A stretch of 7,848 nucleotides of DNA. Source: Candidatus Cloacimonadota bacterium. GTDB taxonomy: Bacteria; Cloacimonadota; Cloacimonadia; Cloacimonadales; TCS61. A program made the position numbers and the translations under genes. The notes beneath the pieces were generated by a model that worked only from the letters and a program-made list of their open reading frames with translations, was not told where the DNA came from and made no database searches. The stretch lies in assembly GCA_023133395.1 (NCBI GenBank), contig JAGLWO010000486.1:1-7848 (forward strand), in the 5' to 3' direction. Positions 1 to 6,274 of the stretch are shown here, piece by piece. How positions within the stretch are numbered: position 1 is the first letter of the stretch; each line of letters starts with the position of its first letter.

Positions 1-548
1 TTTGGCACTGGCTTTCTGTTGCTCAGCATCATGGTCTTCCAACCAGACTTATGGATTGGACTTATTCCCCATATGTAGCAATGCATTTTGCAACAGCAAA
101 TATCGAAAGGTTCGGAGTAGATGGAGTTATTTGGGCAGTTAATTATGTTGAAGTAAATAAAGAACTTCCAGCAATATTGAAAAATGAACTTCATAAAGAA
201 GGAGCCAATGTCTTTACTGTAAAAATGCTTTTGGAACATGTACAATCTTTAACAGATCTTGGTAATCTGGCGAAAAAAGATTTTGTTCTCTTCATTGAGC
301 CACCATCCATAGACGACAGATTTATAAATCAGTTTGCGTTCTTTTCTATATCCTCAAATCCTAATCTGATTCTTGATGAGTGGCTTTTAGAGTATCCAAA
401 TATCTGGAGAAAGATTATCTTACCAAAAGAACTAAAATGGGAAGTTCGGGATAAGCTGGATCAAGCAAATATTACTGAAAGGGTTATGTTCCCTGGACTT
501 GATGGCCTTAGCTCCTGGCTGAAAAGACAGTATAGTCCGAAGGTGTGA
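1..548 (+). CDS. FRG-domain protein, 5' end outside the window
   Basis: The reading frame is open to the left edge (first full codon at base 3), giving 181 visible residues; the first in-frame ATG, at base 51, is internal to a conserved motif and is not the start. Visible residues 8-20 read QHHGLPTRLMDWT, followed by SPYVAMHFAT, which is the signature of the FRG domain (Pfam family named for a conserved F-R-G near its N-terminus, here off the window). The usual form is QH.G.PTRLLDWT. After this core come mixed helical/strand segments and a C-terminal tail ending in WLKRQYSPKV. No membrane segment or signal peptide is visible. The biochemical activity of FRG domains is, to my knowledge, not firmly established; such proteins are commonly found in accessory and phage-defence neighbourhoods. 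It converges on the helicase gene, so the two do not share a transcript. Confidence 0.88.
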   Translation, partial: WHWLSVAQHHGLPTRLMDWTYSPYVAMHFATANIERFGVDGVIWAVNYVEVNKELPAILKNELHKEGANVFTVKMLLEHVQSLTDLGNLAKKDFVLFIEPPSIDDRFINQFAFFSISSNPNLILDEWLLEYPNIWRKIILPKELKWEVRDKLDQANITERVMFPGLDGLSSWLKRQYSPKV

Positions 549-655
549 ACTTAGGAGGATGTATCATTTGCCTAACGGTTCGAATTAAACATTGTTACAC
601 TTATTATTTCAGTTTTTTTGAATTTTGAATAAATGCGTTTCAAGTATAAGTGATC
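549..655. other. Intergenic gap between convergent genes
   Basis: This AT-rich gap of 107 bases separates the stop codons of the FRG gene and the helicase gene. A T-run lies at about 611-617. The only inverted repeat I found is a 7-base pair of arms (598-604 and 646-652) more than 40 bases apart, which is not a convincing terminator. A bidirectional terminator would be expected here but is not clearly seen. Confidence 0.5.
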
Positions 656-3600
656 TTAGTGATTCGCTATTATTCTAAAACCACCTTGGCAAGTTTTCTT
701 AATGTACAATTCTGTAGTGGCTAATAATCGTAGGATATCTGGAGAAACTGCTGATTTACTAATTCCAGGTTGGACCACGATAACATTGAAATCAATTTTT
801 GATGTTCTAGATTTATTTTTAAAAAACTCTAAGTCCTTAATACTACCTTTCAAAAATCTTGAATGACCTGTTTGTTGCCATCTAGCTTCTCTATTTTTAA
901 TTTCTTTATATAATTCTTTCAAACCTTTATGTTTTATTTTAATTGATTTTTGAGCTTGACCACATACTGTATATAAATCTCTAATATCCGCACCTGGTCT
1001 ATTATTTATTGCATTTTTGCAATGGACAAGAGTAAGATTTATAGTCCTATCATCTATTATTGTTAGACAAACCAGATCACCAGCTTCACCTTTGCCATCA
1101 TCATTAATAATCAAATCATATTCATTAGCAAACATTTTAAATGTTCTATATTGAATTGTATCTTGTTTTTGCTCTTTACCCATTGATTCTTGATTTAGAG
1201 GTATGTTTTCCCAATCCCACTCTTCAATGCTATCTGCATCAAAAGCATCAGGTTCAAGATTTGGTTGTATTAAATACTTGTGATAAGAATTGCTGCCATC
1301 ACTATAATTGATAATGAAAGGATCTGCAACGATGTATTCTTCTAACGATTTTGGATCAGATCTTCCTATTTTAAAGTAGACTTTAGGACCATTAATAAGA
1401 CTGTATTTATACCCTCCATCTAAATTTTCATTAATTTCAAAAGTATAAATACTTGCTATTTCTTCTGAAGAGATTTTTATCTCTATAGGATTCGAACATC
1501 CAATATTATTAATATCAATATCAACTAAGTAGAGAGGAAGTACCATTTCATCTATTATCAGAGAGACCTTATCAAAGCTTTTTAATTGTAACTTTTCTCC
1601 CCATTCAATAGAAATAGCAGGCTCTGTATGGTATGTACTAAGCGATAAAGGTCTAAGGAAATTTTTTGTGATATTGTCTTCTAGAGTATCTGAATTCACC
1701 TTAATCCATATCCTATTGCACCAATCCATCCATTCATCAATTGTTCCTCCATTCATAGACCAAATTTTTCCTTTTCTTTGTGCAGCACCCCATAAGACTC
1801 TTTCTCCTTCCTCATAACCTAGACATGCAATATTACTAAGATTAGATTCCTTTTTCTCTATCTCAGATAATCCTTTTGTCACATCTGGTCCAAAATATTG
1901 AGTAAAACTGATTACACCAGTCTTGGAAGAACCTAGATTTTTGGCTAAGGGTAATTGAACATTATTAAGCACATTAAATATCTTAGAACCAGTTACTAAC
2001 TCAGCTTTATTATTAAAGAGTTTATTAACAATCATCTCCACTCTGAAACCATTATAATCGTTGCAATAGATAAATAGTGATGATTCTTCTTTATTCCAAT
2101 ATGCAATGAACAGCTTGTGTAATATATCGTTTATCCCTTGTAACTTCCCCCATTTTACATCGTTTTCATGTACTCCCAGAATGATTAATATTTTCTGAGA
2201 AATACTTAGTGAATGATAGTGTTTCATTTTCTTAGGAAGAATATCTTTGAAGCATAAAGGATCCCATTCGTCGACATTTACTTTATAAATTTGTGTTGTG
2301 AATGTAGGTCTTAAGTTTCTTAATGATATTTGATGTGAAAGTGTGCCATTTTGTTTCAAATTTTCGATTAGGTCTTGAAGTTTTATTTCTCTTTCAATTC
2401 TTTCTTCGCTGAGTCTCATAATTATATCATCCCATGCAGCATTTGCAGAATATAATTTACCTAAACCTTTTTCAACCTCTGGGTCTGCTATATTTAAGAC
2501 TACTGCTGCATCACCAACATTTTTCGATTTTCTGGTAAATCGACCAATGAATTGAAGTGTTATAGCCAAGGATTTATGATATTCATGTATTGCAGCAATT
2601 TTGAGTTCAGGAAGGTCAAAACCTTCTCCTAACATATCTACACATATCACTATTCTTGAGGATCTATCTAAAATCTTTGATAAACTTTGTTCGTTTTCGG
2701 ATTTTGATTTCCCAGTGTGTACAACAACAGGATTTAGATCCGGAGCTAATTGAATGTATATTTTAGCTAGTTCATCAGCATTTTCTTTATCATTTGTTCT
2801 TGCCATAATTAAATGATCAAAAGATTTATTTCTATTTTCAAGATCACCTCTTAATATTTCAATTGCTTTTCTCGCAACTTTTAAATCACATTCTCTTTTT
2901 GCACCATACTCCTCTATAGGATAGAATCTAATAGACTTATAATACCCATCTTTTTGAGCATCTCCTAATTTATAATTAAATATAATCTTTCCTCCGACCT
3001 CCTTCTCATCATTTCTAAACGGCGTAGCAGTGAATTGGCTAACTCTCTTATTTAAAAACAAATCTCTAATCTTATCCCAAGTATTCGCCGGTGAATGATG
3101 TGCCTCATCAATAAACAGATCAGTGCAACCATTAATGAGTTCTTTAACAGCATCTTTATTTGAACAAGCCAAGATATTAGGTGTAGCAATTATTGCGTTT
3201 GAATTTTCTAATAATTTTTGTGCTTCTTCAATAGTTTGAATATTCTTTTTTATAATTGCTACCCAAGGTCTTTCTATTGAATATGGAAGAACACCAATCA
3301 ATGGTAGGATTCCGAATTTTAAGAATTTTTCAGATAGTTGTTTCCTAAGTACATTTGATGGTACTAATATCAGGACTCTTGGTAATCGTCGATATGCTAA
3401 TGTAGCCAACATGGTTTCAGTTTTTCCTGTACCAGTTGGCATTACTATTGTAGCTGGATCAAAACTGCTTCCAATACTAAAATGAGCCGAAACTGCATGT
3501 AGAGCTCCTAGTTGTGCTGATCTTAGACCCGGAATATTAGCTTCTTCATATTCTTCCTTAAATACAAACTTGCCTTTCCAAGAATCAACAATTTGCTCTG

Positions 3601-3940
3601 GAGTAAGTTCTTTTAATAAAAATTCAGGAATATACTTCCACTTGAGTTTAGCATCTATTGATAATTCATTAATGGGATCATTTAAAGAGCACGATAAAAT
3701 TGGTCTTTTGATATTTGGGTTATTATTTGCTCTTTTCTTCTTCAGGTAAATGAGATGAAATGGATTCTCTAGGTTTGTTTGTATCTCATAATAGCCAGTA
3801 TATTCACCATCAAACAATGTAGCTTCTATTACATATTCCTGAATTGATAAACGAGAAACATAATTTTTTCCGACTTTCTTCTTTTTAAAAGAATGTGACG
3901 GTAGTCTGATTTCACCTTTCCAAAATGGGATTAATGTCAT
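656..3940 (-). CDS. DEAH-box superfamily 2 helicase with nuclease-like C-terminus
   Basis: This 1094-residue cytoplasmic protein has a full SF2 helicase core. Visible motifs are a Q-motif-like GLRSAQLGAL (138-147), Walker A MPTGTGKT (167-174), motif Ia LILVPSN (190-196), DEAH (278-281), motif III TATPFR (304-309), motif V ICVDMLGEGFDLP (432-444) and motif VI QFIGRFTR (463-470). The core resembles the ResIII/UvrB-type helicases of restriction and repair systems. Residues about 560-930 are not recognised. Residues about 931-1060 carry DDGKGEAGD (947-955), LVHCK (971-975) and DLYTVCGQAQKS (988-999), a block I know from other large helicases of accessory loci; the E952, D955, H973, K975 arrangement resembles a PD-(D/E)xK nuclease with His in place of the usual acidic residue (inference). 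The ATG start is supported by AGGAAG at 3948-3953, seven bases upstream. No partner gene lies in the same direction, so it looks monocistronic. ATP-driven translocation on nucleic acid is likely; a defence role is plausible only. Confidence 0.93.
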   Translation of the reverse strand: MTLIPFWKGEIRLPSHSFKKKKVGKNYVSRLSIQEYVIEATLFDGEYTGYYEIQTNLENPFHLIYLKKKRANNNPNIKRPILSCSLNDPINELSIDAKLKWKYIPEFLLKELTPEQIVDSWKGKFVFKEEYEEANIPGLRSAQLGALHAVSAHFSIGSSFDPATIVMPTGTGKTETMLATLAYRRLPRVLILVPSNVLRKQLSEKFLKFGILPLIGVLPYSIERPWVAIIKKNIQTIEEAQKLLENSNAIIATPNILACSNKDAVKELINGCTDLFIDEAHHSPANTWDKIRDLFLNKRVSQFTATPFRNDEKEVGGKIIFNYKLGDAQKDGYYKSIRFYPIEEYGAKRECDLKVARKAIEILRGDLENRNKSFDHLIMARTNDKENADELAKIYIQLAPDLNPVVVHTGKSKSENEQSLSKILDRSSRIVICVDMLGEGFDLPELKIAAIHEYHKSLAITLQFIGRFTRKSKNVGDAAVVLNIADPEVEKGLGKLYSANAAWDDIIMRLSEERIEREIKLQDLIENLKQNGTLSHQISLRNLRPTFTTQIYKVNVDEWDPLCFKDILPKKMKHYHSLSISQKILIILGVHENDVKWGKLQGINDILHKLFIAYWNKEESSLFIYCNDYNGFRVEMIVNKLFNNKAELVTGSKIFNVLNNVQLPLAKNLGSSKTGVISFTQYFGPDVTKGLSEIEKKESNLSNIACLGYEEGERVLWGAAQRKGKIWSMNGGTIDEWMDWCNRIWIKVNSDTLEDNITKNFLRPLSLSTYHTEPAISIEWGEKLQLKSFDKVSLIIDEMVLPLYLVDIDINNIGCSNPIEIKISSEEIASIYTFEINENLDGGYKYSLINGPKVYFKIGRSDPKSLEEYIVADPFIINYSDGSNSYHKYLIQPNLEPDAFDADSIEEWDWENIPLNQESMGKEQKQDTIQYRTFKMFANEYDLIINDDGKGEAGDLVCLTIIDDRTINLTLVHCKNAINNRPGADIRDLYTVCGQAQKSIKIKHKGLKELYKEIKNREARWQQTGHSRFLKGSIKDLEFFKNKSRTSKIDFNVIVVQPGISKSAVSPDILRLLATTELYIKKTCQGGFRIIANH

Positions 3941-4273
3941 CTATATACTTCCTTTGCTTTAGTTCCAACTGTATAACATTGTTAGTATTTTTATTAACAT
4001 TAAATAACTTATACTACTGATATGCTTTAACTACTTCCTATTCACAATATTACTCATATAATTTCGAATTAGATTCTTATACAAACAAATCATTCATTTA
4101 TTTTCAATATAGCTATTCCTTCTCTACTTCTTTCAAATGTTTCATTTCTTCGTACCTTGCCAAACCGAAACTGCGGAAATGGAAGTTAATTGTCAAACAG
4201 AAAATAGATTAGCGTTGTGAAATAAATGGAAAACGGGAGTAACGGAGGATAGGATAAAGGAATTAGGAAAAAT
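3941..4273. other. Gene-free AT-rich stretch upstream of the helicase
   Basis: No reading frame of credible length with a start and ribosome site is seen on either strand. The part at 3961-4140 is very AT-rich and probably carries the helicase promoter on the - strand, but no pair of promoter boxes is clear enough to annotate. From about 4155 to the start of the repeat the composition is less AT-rich and purine-rich on the + strand; I see no gene, RNA or repeat in it. Confidence 0.5.
3948..3953 (-). promoter_or_regulatory. Ribosome binding site of the helicase gene
   Basis: On the - strand AGGAAG (within AAAGGAAG) stands seven bases before the ATG at 3940, which supports this start. No convincing -10/-35 pair was found in the AT-rich bases upstream. 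Confidence 0.6.
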
Positions 4274-4473
4274 CTGAGATTCTTCGTTTGAAGAGCAAGC
4301 AGAGTTTCTCAGAAAGACAGATTTTTTATTATCAAATCTTCAATGGTATATCGAAAATCTGAAATCAAATCTTCTTGCGGTTTCTTATGTTCTCCCTTTG
4401 AATCAAAGGGAAACACGCCTTCGTTAAAACTATGGCGGTGCAGGCAGTAGAGGGATTCTTCTATTGATTTAAA
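4274..4473. repeat. Dispersed intergenic repeat, copy 1 (longer form)
   Basis: This stretch matches 5208-5377 in the same orientation over nearly its whole length. Shared blocks include AGATTCTTCG at the left, CTCAGAAAGACAG (4308-4320), the near-identical 4329-4411 and a 25-base identical block at 4449-4473. Copy 1 carries about 31 extra bases (within 4412-4448) that contain a CGCC/GGCG inverted pair (4416-4419, 4434-4437). Internal structure includes CTGAGA/TCTCAG (4274-4279, 4307-4312), TCTTC/GAAGA (4281-4285, 4290-4294), CAGATTTT/AAAATCTG (4318-4325, 4354-4361), a short direct repeat ATCAAATCTTC (4331-4341, 4364-4374) and a palindrome TCCCTTTGA-A-TCAAAGGGA (4393-4411). No protein is encoded. 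The pattern fits a non-coding, structured dispersed repeat (REP- or MITE-like); the family cannot be named from two copies. Confidence 0.85.
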
Positions 4474-4482
4474 TGAAATCGT

Positions 4483-4551
4483 TGAGTCGAGAACAACCAG
4501 CCTGCAATCCTCGACTCACATTTTCCGGCTTCAGCCGGATCATTGCGAGTC
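4483..4551. other. Competing inverted repeats with a strong inner hairpin
   Basis: Three related arms lie in a row: TGAGTCGAG (4483-4491), CTCGACTCA (4510-4518) and TGCGAGTC (4544-4551). The middle arm pairs perfectly with the left arm over nine bases, or with the right arm over eight positions with one mismatch that is a G-U pair if the - strand is transcribed. Between the middle and right arms sits a 6-bp GC-rich hairpin, TCCGGC-TTCA-GCCGGA (4524-4539). The element lies 35-100 bases downstream of the small - strand gene that ends at 4586. It may be a 3' end structure of that transcript, but no T-run follows it on either strand, so I do not call it an intrinsic terminator. Confidence 0.6.
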
Positions 4552-4585
4552 AAGTCTTACTAATTCTTCAGGGCAGGGATTTTAA

Positions 4586-4762
4586 TTAAATATCATCATC
4601 TGTTGTTTCAGCTTCATTTTCAGCATCTTCACTGATAATCTCTGAATTTTCTTTATCGGCAGCTAAAGTTTTATTTAACTTTCTCTGGCGCTTTTCTTCC
4701 TGCTTTTTCTTCTTTGCTATCTCTTTCTGACGTTTTTCATACTGATAATTTTTTTTAGCCAA
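4586..4762 (-). CDS. Small Lys/Glu-rich protein with TTG start, downstream of the RRM gene
   Basis: The frame encodes 58 residues beginning MAKKNYQYEKRQKEI if TTG at 4760-4762 is read as Met. An in-frame TGA at 4781-4783 excludes a longer ATG form, and AAGGA at 4770-4774 sits seven bases before the TTG, which fixes the start. Residues 1-31 are strongly basic and probably helical (KKKKQEEKRQRKLNK); residues 36-58 are acidic and end in TTDDDI, so the charge is split in two halves. I recall similar small proteins of the type KNYQ.EKRQKE.AKKKKQEEKRQRK in other bacteria, without known function. It starts 26 bases after the RRM stop codon and is probably cotranscribed with it. A role with RNA or ribosomes is suggested only by the basic half and the neighbour. 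Confidence 0.8.
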   Translation of the reverse strand: MAKKNYQYEKRQKEIAKKKKQEEKRQRKLNKTLAADKENSEIISEDAENEAETTDDDI

Positions 4763-4769
4763 TTTTTCA

Positions 4770-4774
4770 TCCTT
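4770..4774 (-). promoter_or_regulatory. Ribosome binding site that fixes the TTG start
   Basis: AAGGA on the - strand, seven bases before TTG at 4762, has the right spacing. An ATG overlapping this site (4768-4770) opens only a 17-codon frame out of register with the conserved lysine-rich sequence. Confidence 0.6.
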
Positions 4775-4788
4775 AATTAGTCAATTTA

Positions 4789-5061
4789 TTAATATCGCTG
4801 TTTTCTACGTGGTTTATCATTCTTAGGTTTAGCAACGTTTACTTTAATGTTTCTCTCATCGATCTCTTTACCATCGAGTTGTTTGATTGCTTCTTCACCT
4901 TCTGCCTGGTTTGGCATTTCAACAAATCCAAATCCTTTTGAACGTCCGGAATTTCTGTCGAGAATAACTTTGCATACTGACACATCACCGAAAGGCGTGA
5001 ACAATTTTCCCAGATCTTCATCCGTCATTTTATAAGACAGATTGCCTACATAAATATTCAT
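4789..5061 (-). CDS. Single-RRM RNA-binding protein
   Basis: This 90-residue protein is one RNA recognition motif with a short basic tail. RNP2 is IYVGNL (3-8) and RNP1 is KGFGFVEM (42-49), with aromatic residues Y4, F44 and F46 at the positions that stack on RNA bases. The C-terminal KPKNDKPRRKQRY (78-90) is basic and likely adds nucleic-acid affinity. Bacterial RRM proteins of this size bind single-stranded RNA and in some groups respond to cold; the target here is unknown. The frame continues open upstream to an ATG at 5151, but the start at 5061 is chosen because GGAGG precedes it by nine bases and because MNIYVGNL is the usual N-terminus of the family. It is followed by the small TTG-start gene and flanked on both sides by copies of the dispersed repeat. 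Confidence 0.95.
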   Translation of the reverse strand: MNIYVGNLSYKMTDEDLGKLFTPFGDVSVCKVILDRNSGRSKGFGFVEMPNQAEGEEAIKQLDGKEIDERNIKVNVAKPKNDKPRRKQRY

Positions 5062-5207
5062 CTTCGCTTTCCTCCATAAAAGCACATGGCTTGATAATTT
5101 ATATCTGCCAGACTTTAAATATCTGATTGGGCAGAGTGGTTTTTTTGTCAAGGATGAAATAGCAAGGGTTGGTTCATGATGTGGAAGCTTAGGAATGAGT
5201 GAATTTT
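5062..5207 (-). other. Leader region of the RRM gene
   Basis: This stretch should hold the promoter and 5' untranslated region of the RRM gene. A TTGACA hexamer occurs on the - strand at 5146-5151, but no good -10 box lies 16-18 bases downstream of it, so the promoter is not assigned. No other gene or clear hairpin is seen. Confidence 0.4.
5071..5075 (-). promoter_or_regulatory. Ribosome binding site that decides the RRM start
   Basis: GGAGG (extended GGAGGAAA, 5068-5075) on the - strand lies nine bases before ATG at 5061. It is the strongest Shine-Dalgarno match in the window and rules in favour of the short 90-residue form. Confidence 0.75.
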
Positions 5208-5377
5208 AGATTCTTCGTCGAATGCCTAAGTGTGTTCATCCTCAGAAAGACAGATTTCTTTCATTATCAAATCTTCAATGGTATATAGGAAATCTGAAAT
5301 CAAATCTTCTTGCGGCTTCTTATGTTCTCCCTTTGAATCAAAGGGAGACAGCAGAGGGATTCTTCTATTGATTTAAA
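5208..5377. repeat. Dispersed intergenic repeat, copy 2 (shorter form)
   Basis: This is the second copy of the element at 4274-4473, in the same orientation. It keeps CTCAGAAAGACAG (5241-5253), the paired stem CAGATTTC/GAAATCTG (5251-5258, 5289-5296), the internal direct repeat ATCAAATCTTC (5266-5276, 5299-5309) and the palindrome CTCCCTTTGA-A-TCAAAGGGAG (5327-5347). It lacks about 31 bases present in copy 1 between the palindrome and the terminal identical block (5353-5377). Its right end runs over the stop codon of the FAD-subunit gene, which ends at 5365. The palindrome lies 18 bases beyond that stop and may protect or end the transcript, but no T-run follows. Confidence 0.85.
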
Positions 5378-6201
5378 AAACTGCGAATTAAATTTACGCA
5401 AACATGATAGCGATACTCTTTATCTGAACGGAGGTCTGTTATTGGTGTGATCTCTTTCCCGAGTAAATTTTCTACCCTTGAGAAATCTATTTCAGTTAAT
5501 GTTTTGTCAGTTATGTAATCTTCGACTTTAAAAAGTCTTCTTGGAAATTCATTCAAGCTTCCGACAGCTAATCTAATTTGAGATATTCTTTGACCGGAAA
5601 CTTTTTTCATACCAGCTAAAGTGACTTTTGAGATTGTTAAAGTTCTGCGTGACCCAACTTTTTCATAAAATGTTAGGAAGTCTTTTTCTGCATTTTTATC
5701 AATAATAATATGTGTTATAATTTCGTTTGATTTCATTACATTTTGTTTATAACCATTGAAAAAATCTTTAATATATATAAGACGACTTTGAGATTTTGAT
5801 GAAAGCTCAACCTTTGCATCTAAAACCAAAAGAAGTGGTATAACATCAGCGGTTGGCGAGCCATTAGCAATATTACCACCAATTGTAGCAGTATTTTGCA
5901 GCAATGGTGAAGCAAAGGATTCTAACGATCTTTGGAAATAGGGAAGATGTCTTTTAATTAAATCAGAATCTAATATATCCATAATACTAGTTGTAGCACC
6001 GATTAGTATGATATTGTTCTCTTCAGAGATACCACTCAGTTCTGAAAGATGGTTTATATAAATTATGTTTGCATCTCTTATAATACCATTTTTAATTTGA
6101 ACATTAAGATCTGTTCCACCTGCAAGAAAGTATTTTTTACTTTTGTCTTCTTCCAGGTTCTCTAATAAATTTTCGACATCTTTTGGTCTAATAAATTTCA
6201 T
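5365..6201 (-). CDS. FAD-binding medium subunit of a molybdenum hydroxylase (CoxM/XdhB type)
   Basis: This 278-residue cytoplasmic protein is of normal length for the family. It shows the two flavin-binding signatures, AGGTD (27-31) and TATIGGNIANGSPTADVIP (104-122), and the C-terminal CO-dehydrogenase flavoprotein domain (about 175-278, with KVGSRRTLTISKV at 181-193). Its role is to take electrons from the [2Fe-2S] clusters of the small subunit and pass them from FAD to an external acceptor. No extra Cys-rich insertion for a [4Fe-4S] cluster, as seen in 4-hydroxybenzoyl-CoA reductase, is present. The ATG at 6201 is preceded only by a weak AAAGG site. It is the last gene of the cluster, 73 bases after the small-subunit gene, and its final codons (LNQ and stop) lie within repeat copy 2. 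The gene is clearly AT-richer than the small-subunit gene. Confidence 0.92.
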   Translation of the reverse strand: MKFIRPKDVENLLENLEEDKSKKYFLAGGTDLNVQIKNGIIRDANIIYINHLSELSGISEENNIILIGATTSIMDILDSDLIKRHLPYFQRSLESFASPLLQNTATIGGNIANGSPTADVIPLLLVLDAKVELSSKSQSRLIYIKDFFNGYKQNVMKSNEIITHIIIDKNAEKDFLTFYEKVGSRRTLTISKVTLAGMKKVSGQRISQIRLAVGSLNEFPRRLFKVEDYITDKTLTEIDFSRVENLLGKEITPITDLRSDKEYRYHVCVNLIRSFLNQ

Positions 6202-6274
6202 TCTAAACCTTTTTTGAAAAATTCTATCCTCGTTATATTCTAAAATGCAATTTTTATTCCTATATTGATTGTAA
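6202..6274 (-). other. Spacer between small- and medium-subunit genes
   Basis: These 73 AT-rich bases hold a weak ribosome site (AAAGG) for the FAD-subunit gene. No hairpin or internal promoter is evident, so readthrough transcription from the upstream genes is likely. Confidence 0.4.

Noticed and set aside
598..652. CACTTAT/ATAAGTG inverted pair as a terminator between the convergent genes
   Set aside because: The arms are only seven bases, AT-rich and over 40 bases apart, which is too weak for an intrinsic terminator.
656..3940. Assignment of the helicase to Hachiman, DISARM or a type I/III restriction system
   Set aside because: No partner gene of those systems is in the window and the C-terminal block does not match a component I can name with confidence.
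4331..4374. Short direct repeat ATCAAATCTTC as the start of a CRISPR array
   Set aside because: Only two 11-base units occur per repeat copy, with the same intervening sequence in both copies, so there are no unique spacers.
4720..4770. ATG at 4768-4770 as start of the small gene
   Set aside because: It opens only 17 codons in a different frame from the conserved lysine-rich sequence; the TTG at 4762 with its ribosome site fits better.
4839..5035. Open frames overlapping the RRM gene on both strands
   Set aside because: They are shadows of a clearly conserved gene and their translations show no domain or usable ribosome site.
5062..5151. N-terminal extension of the RRM protein by 30 residues to an ATG at 5151
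   Set aside because: The extension lies before a strong GGAGG site and does not resemble the family; the protein normally begins at MNIYVGNL.
5146..5151. TTGACA as a -35 box for the RRM gene
   Set aside because: No acceptable -10 hexamer lies 16-18 bases downstream on the - strand, so the match may be chance.
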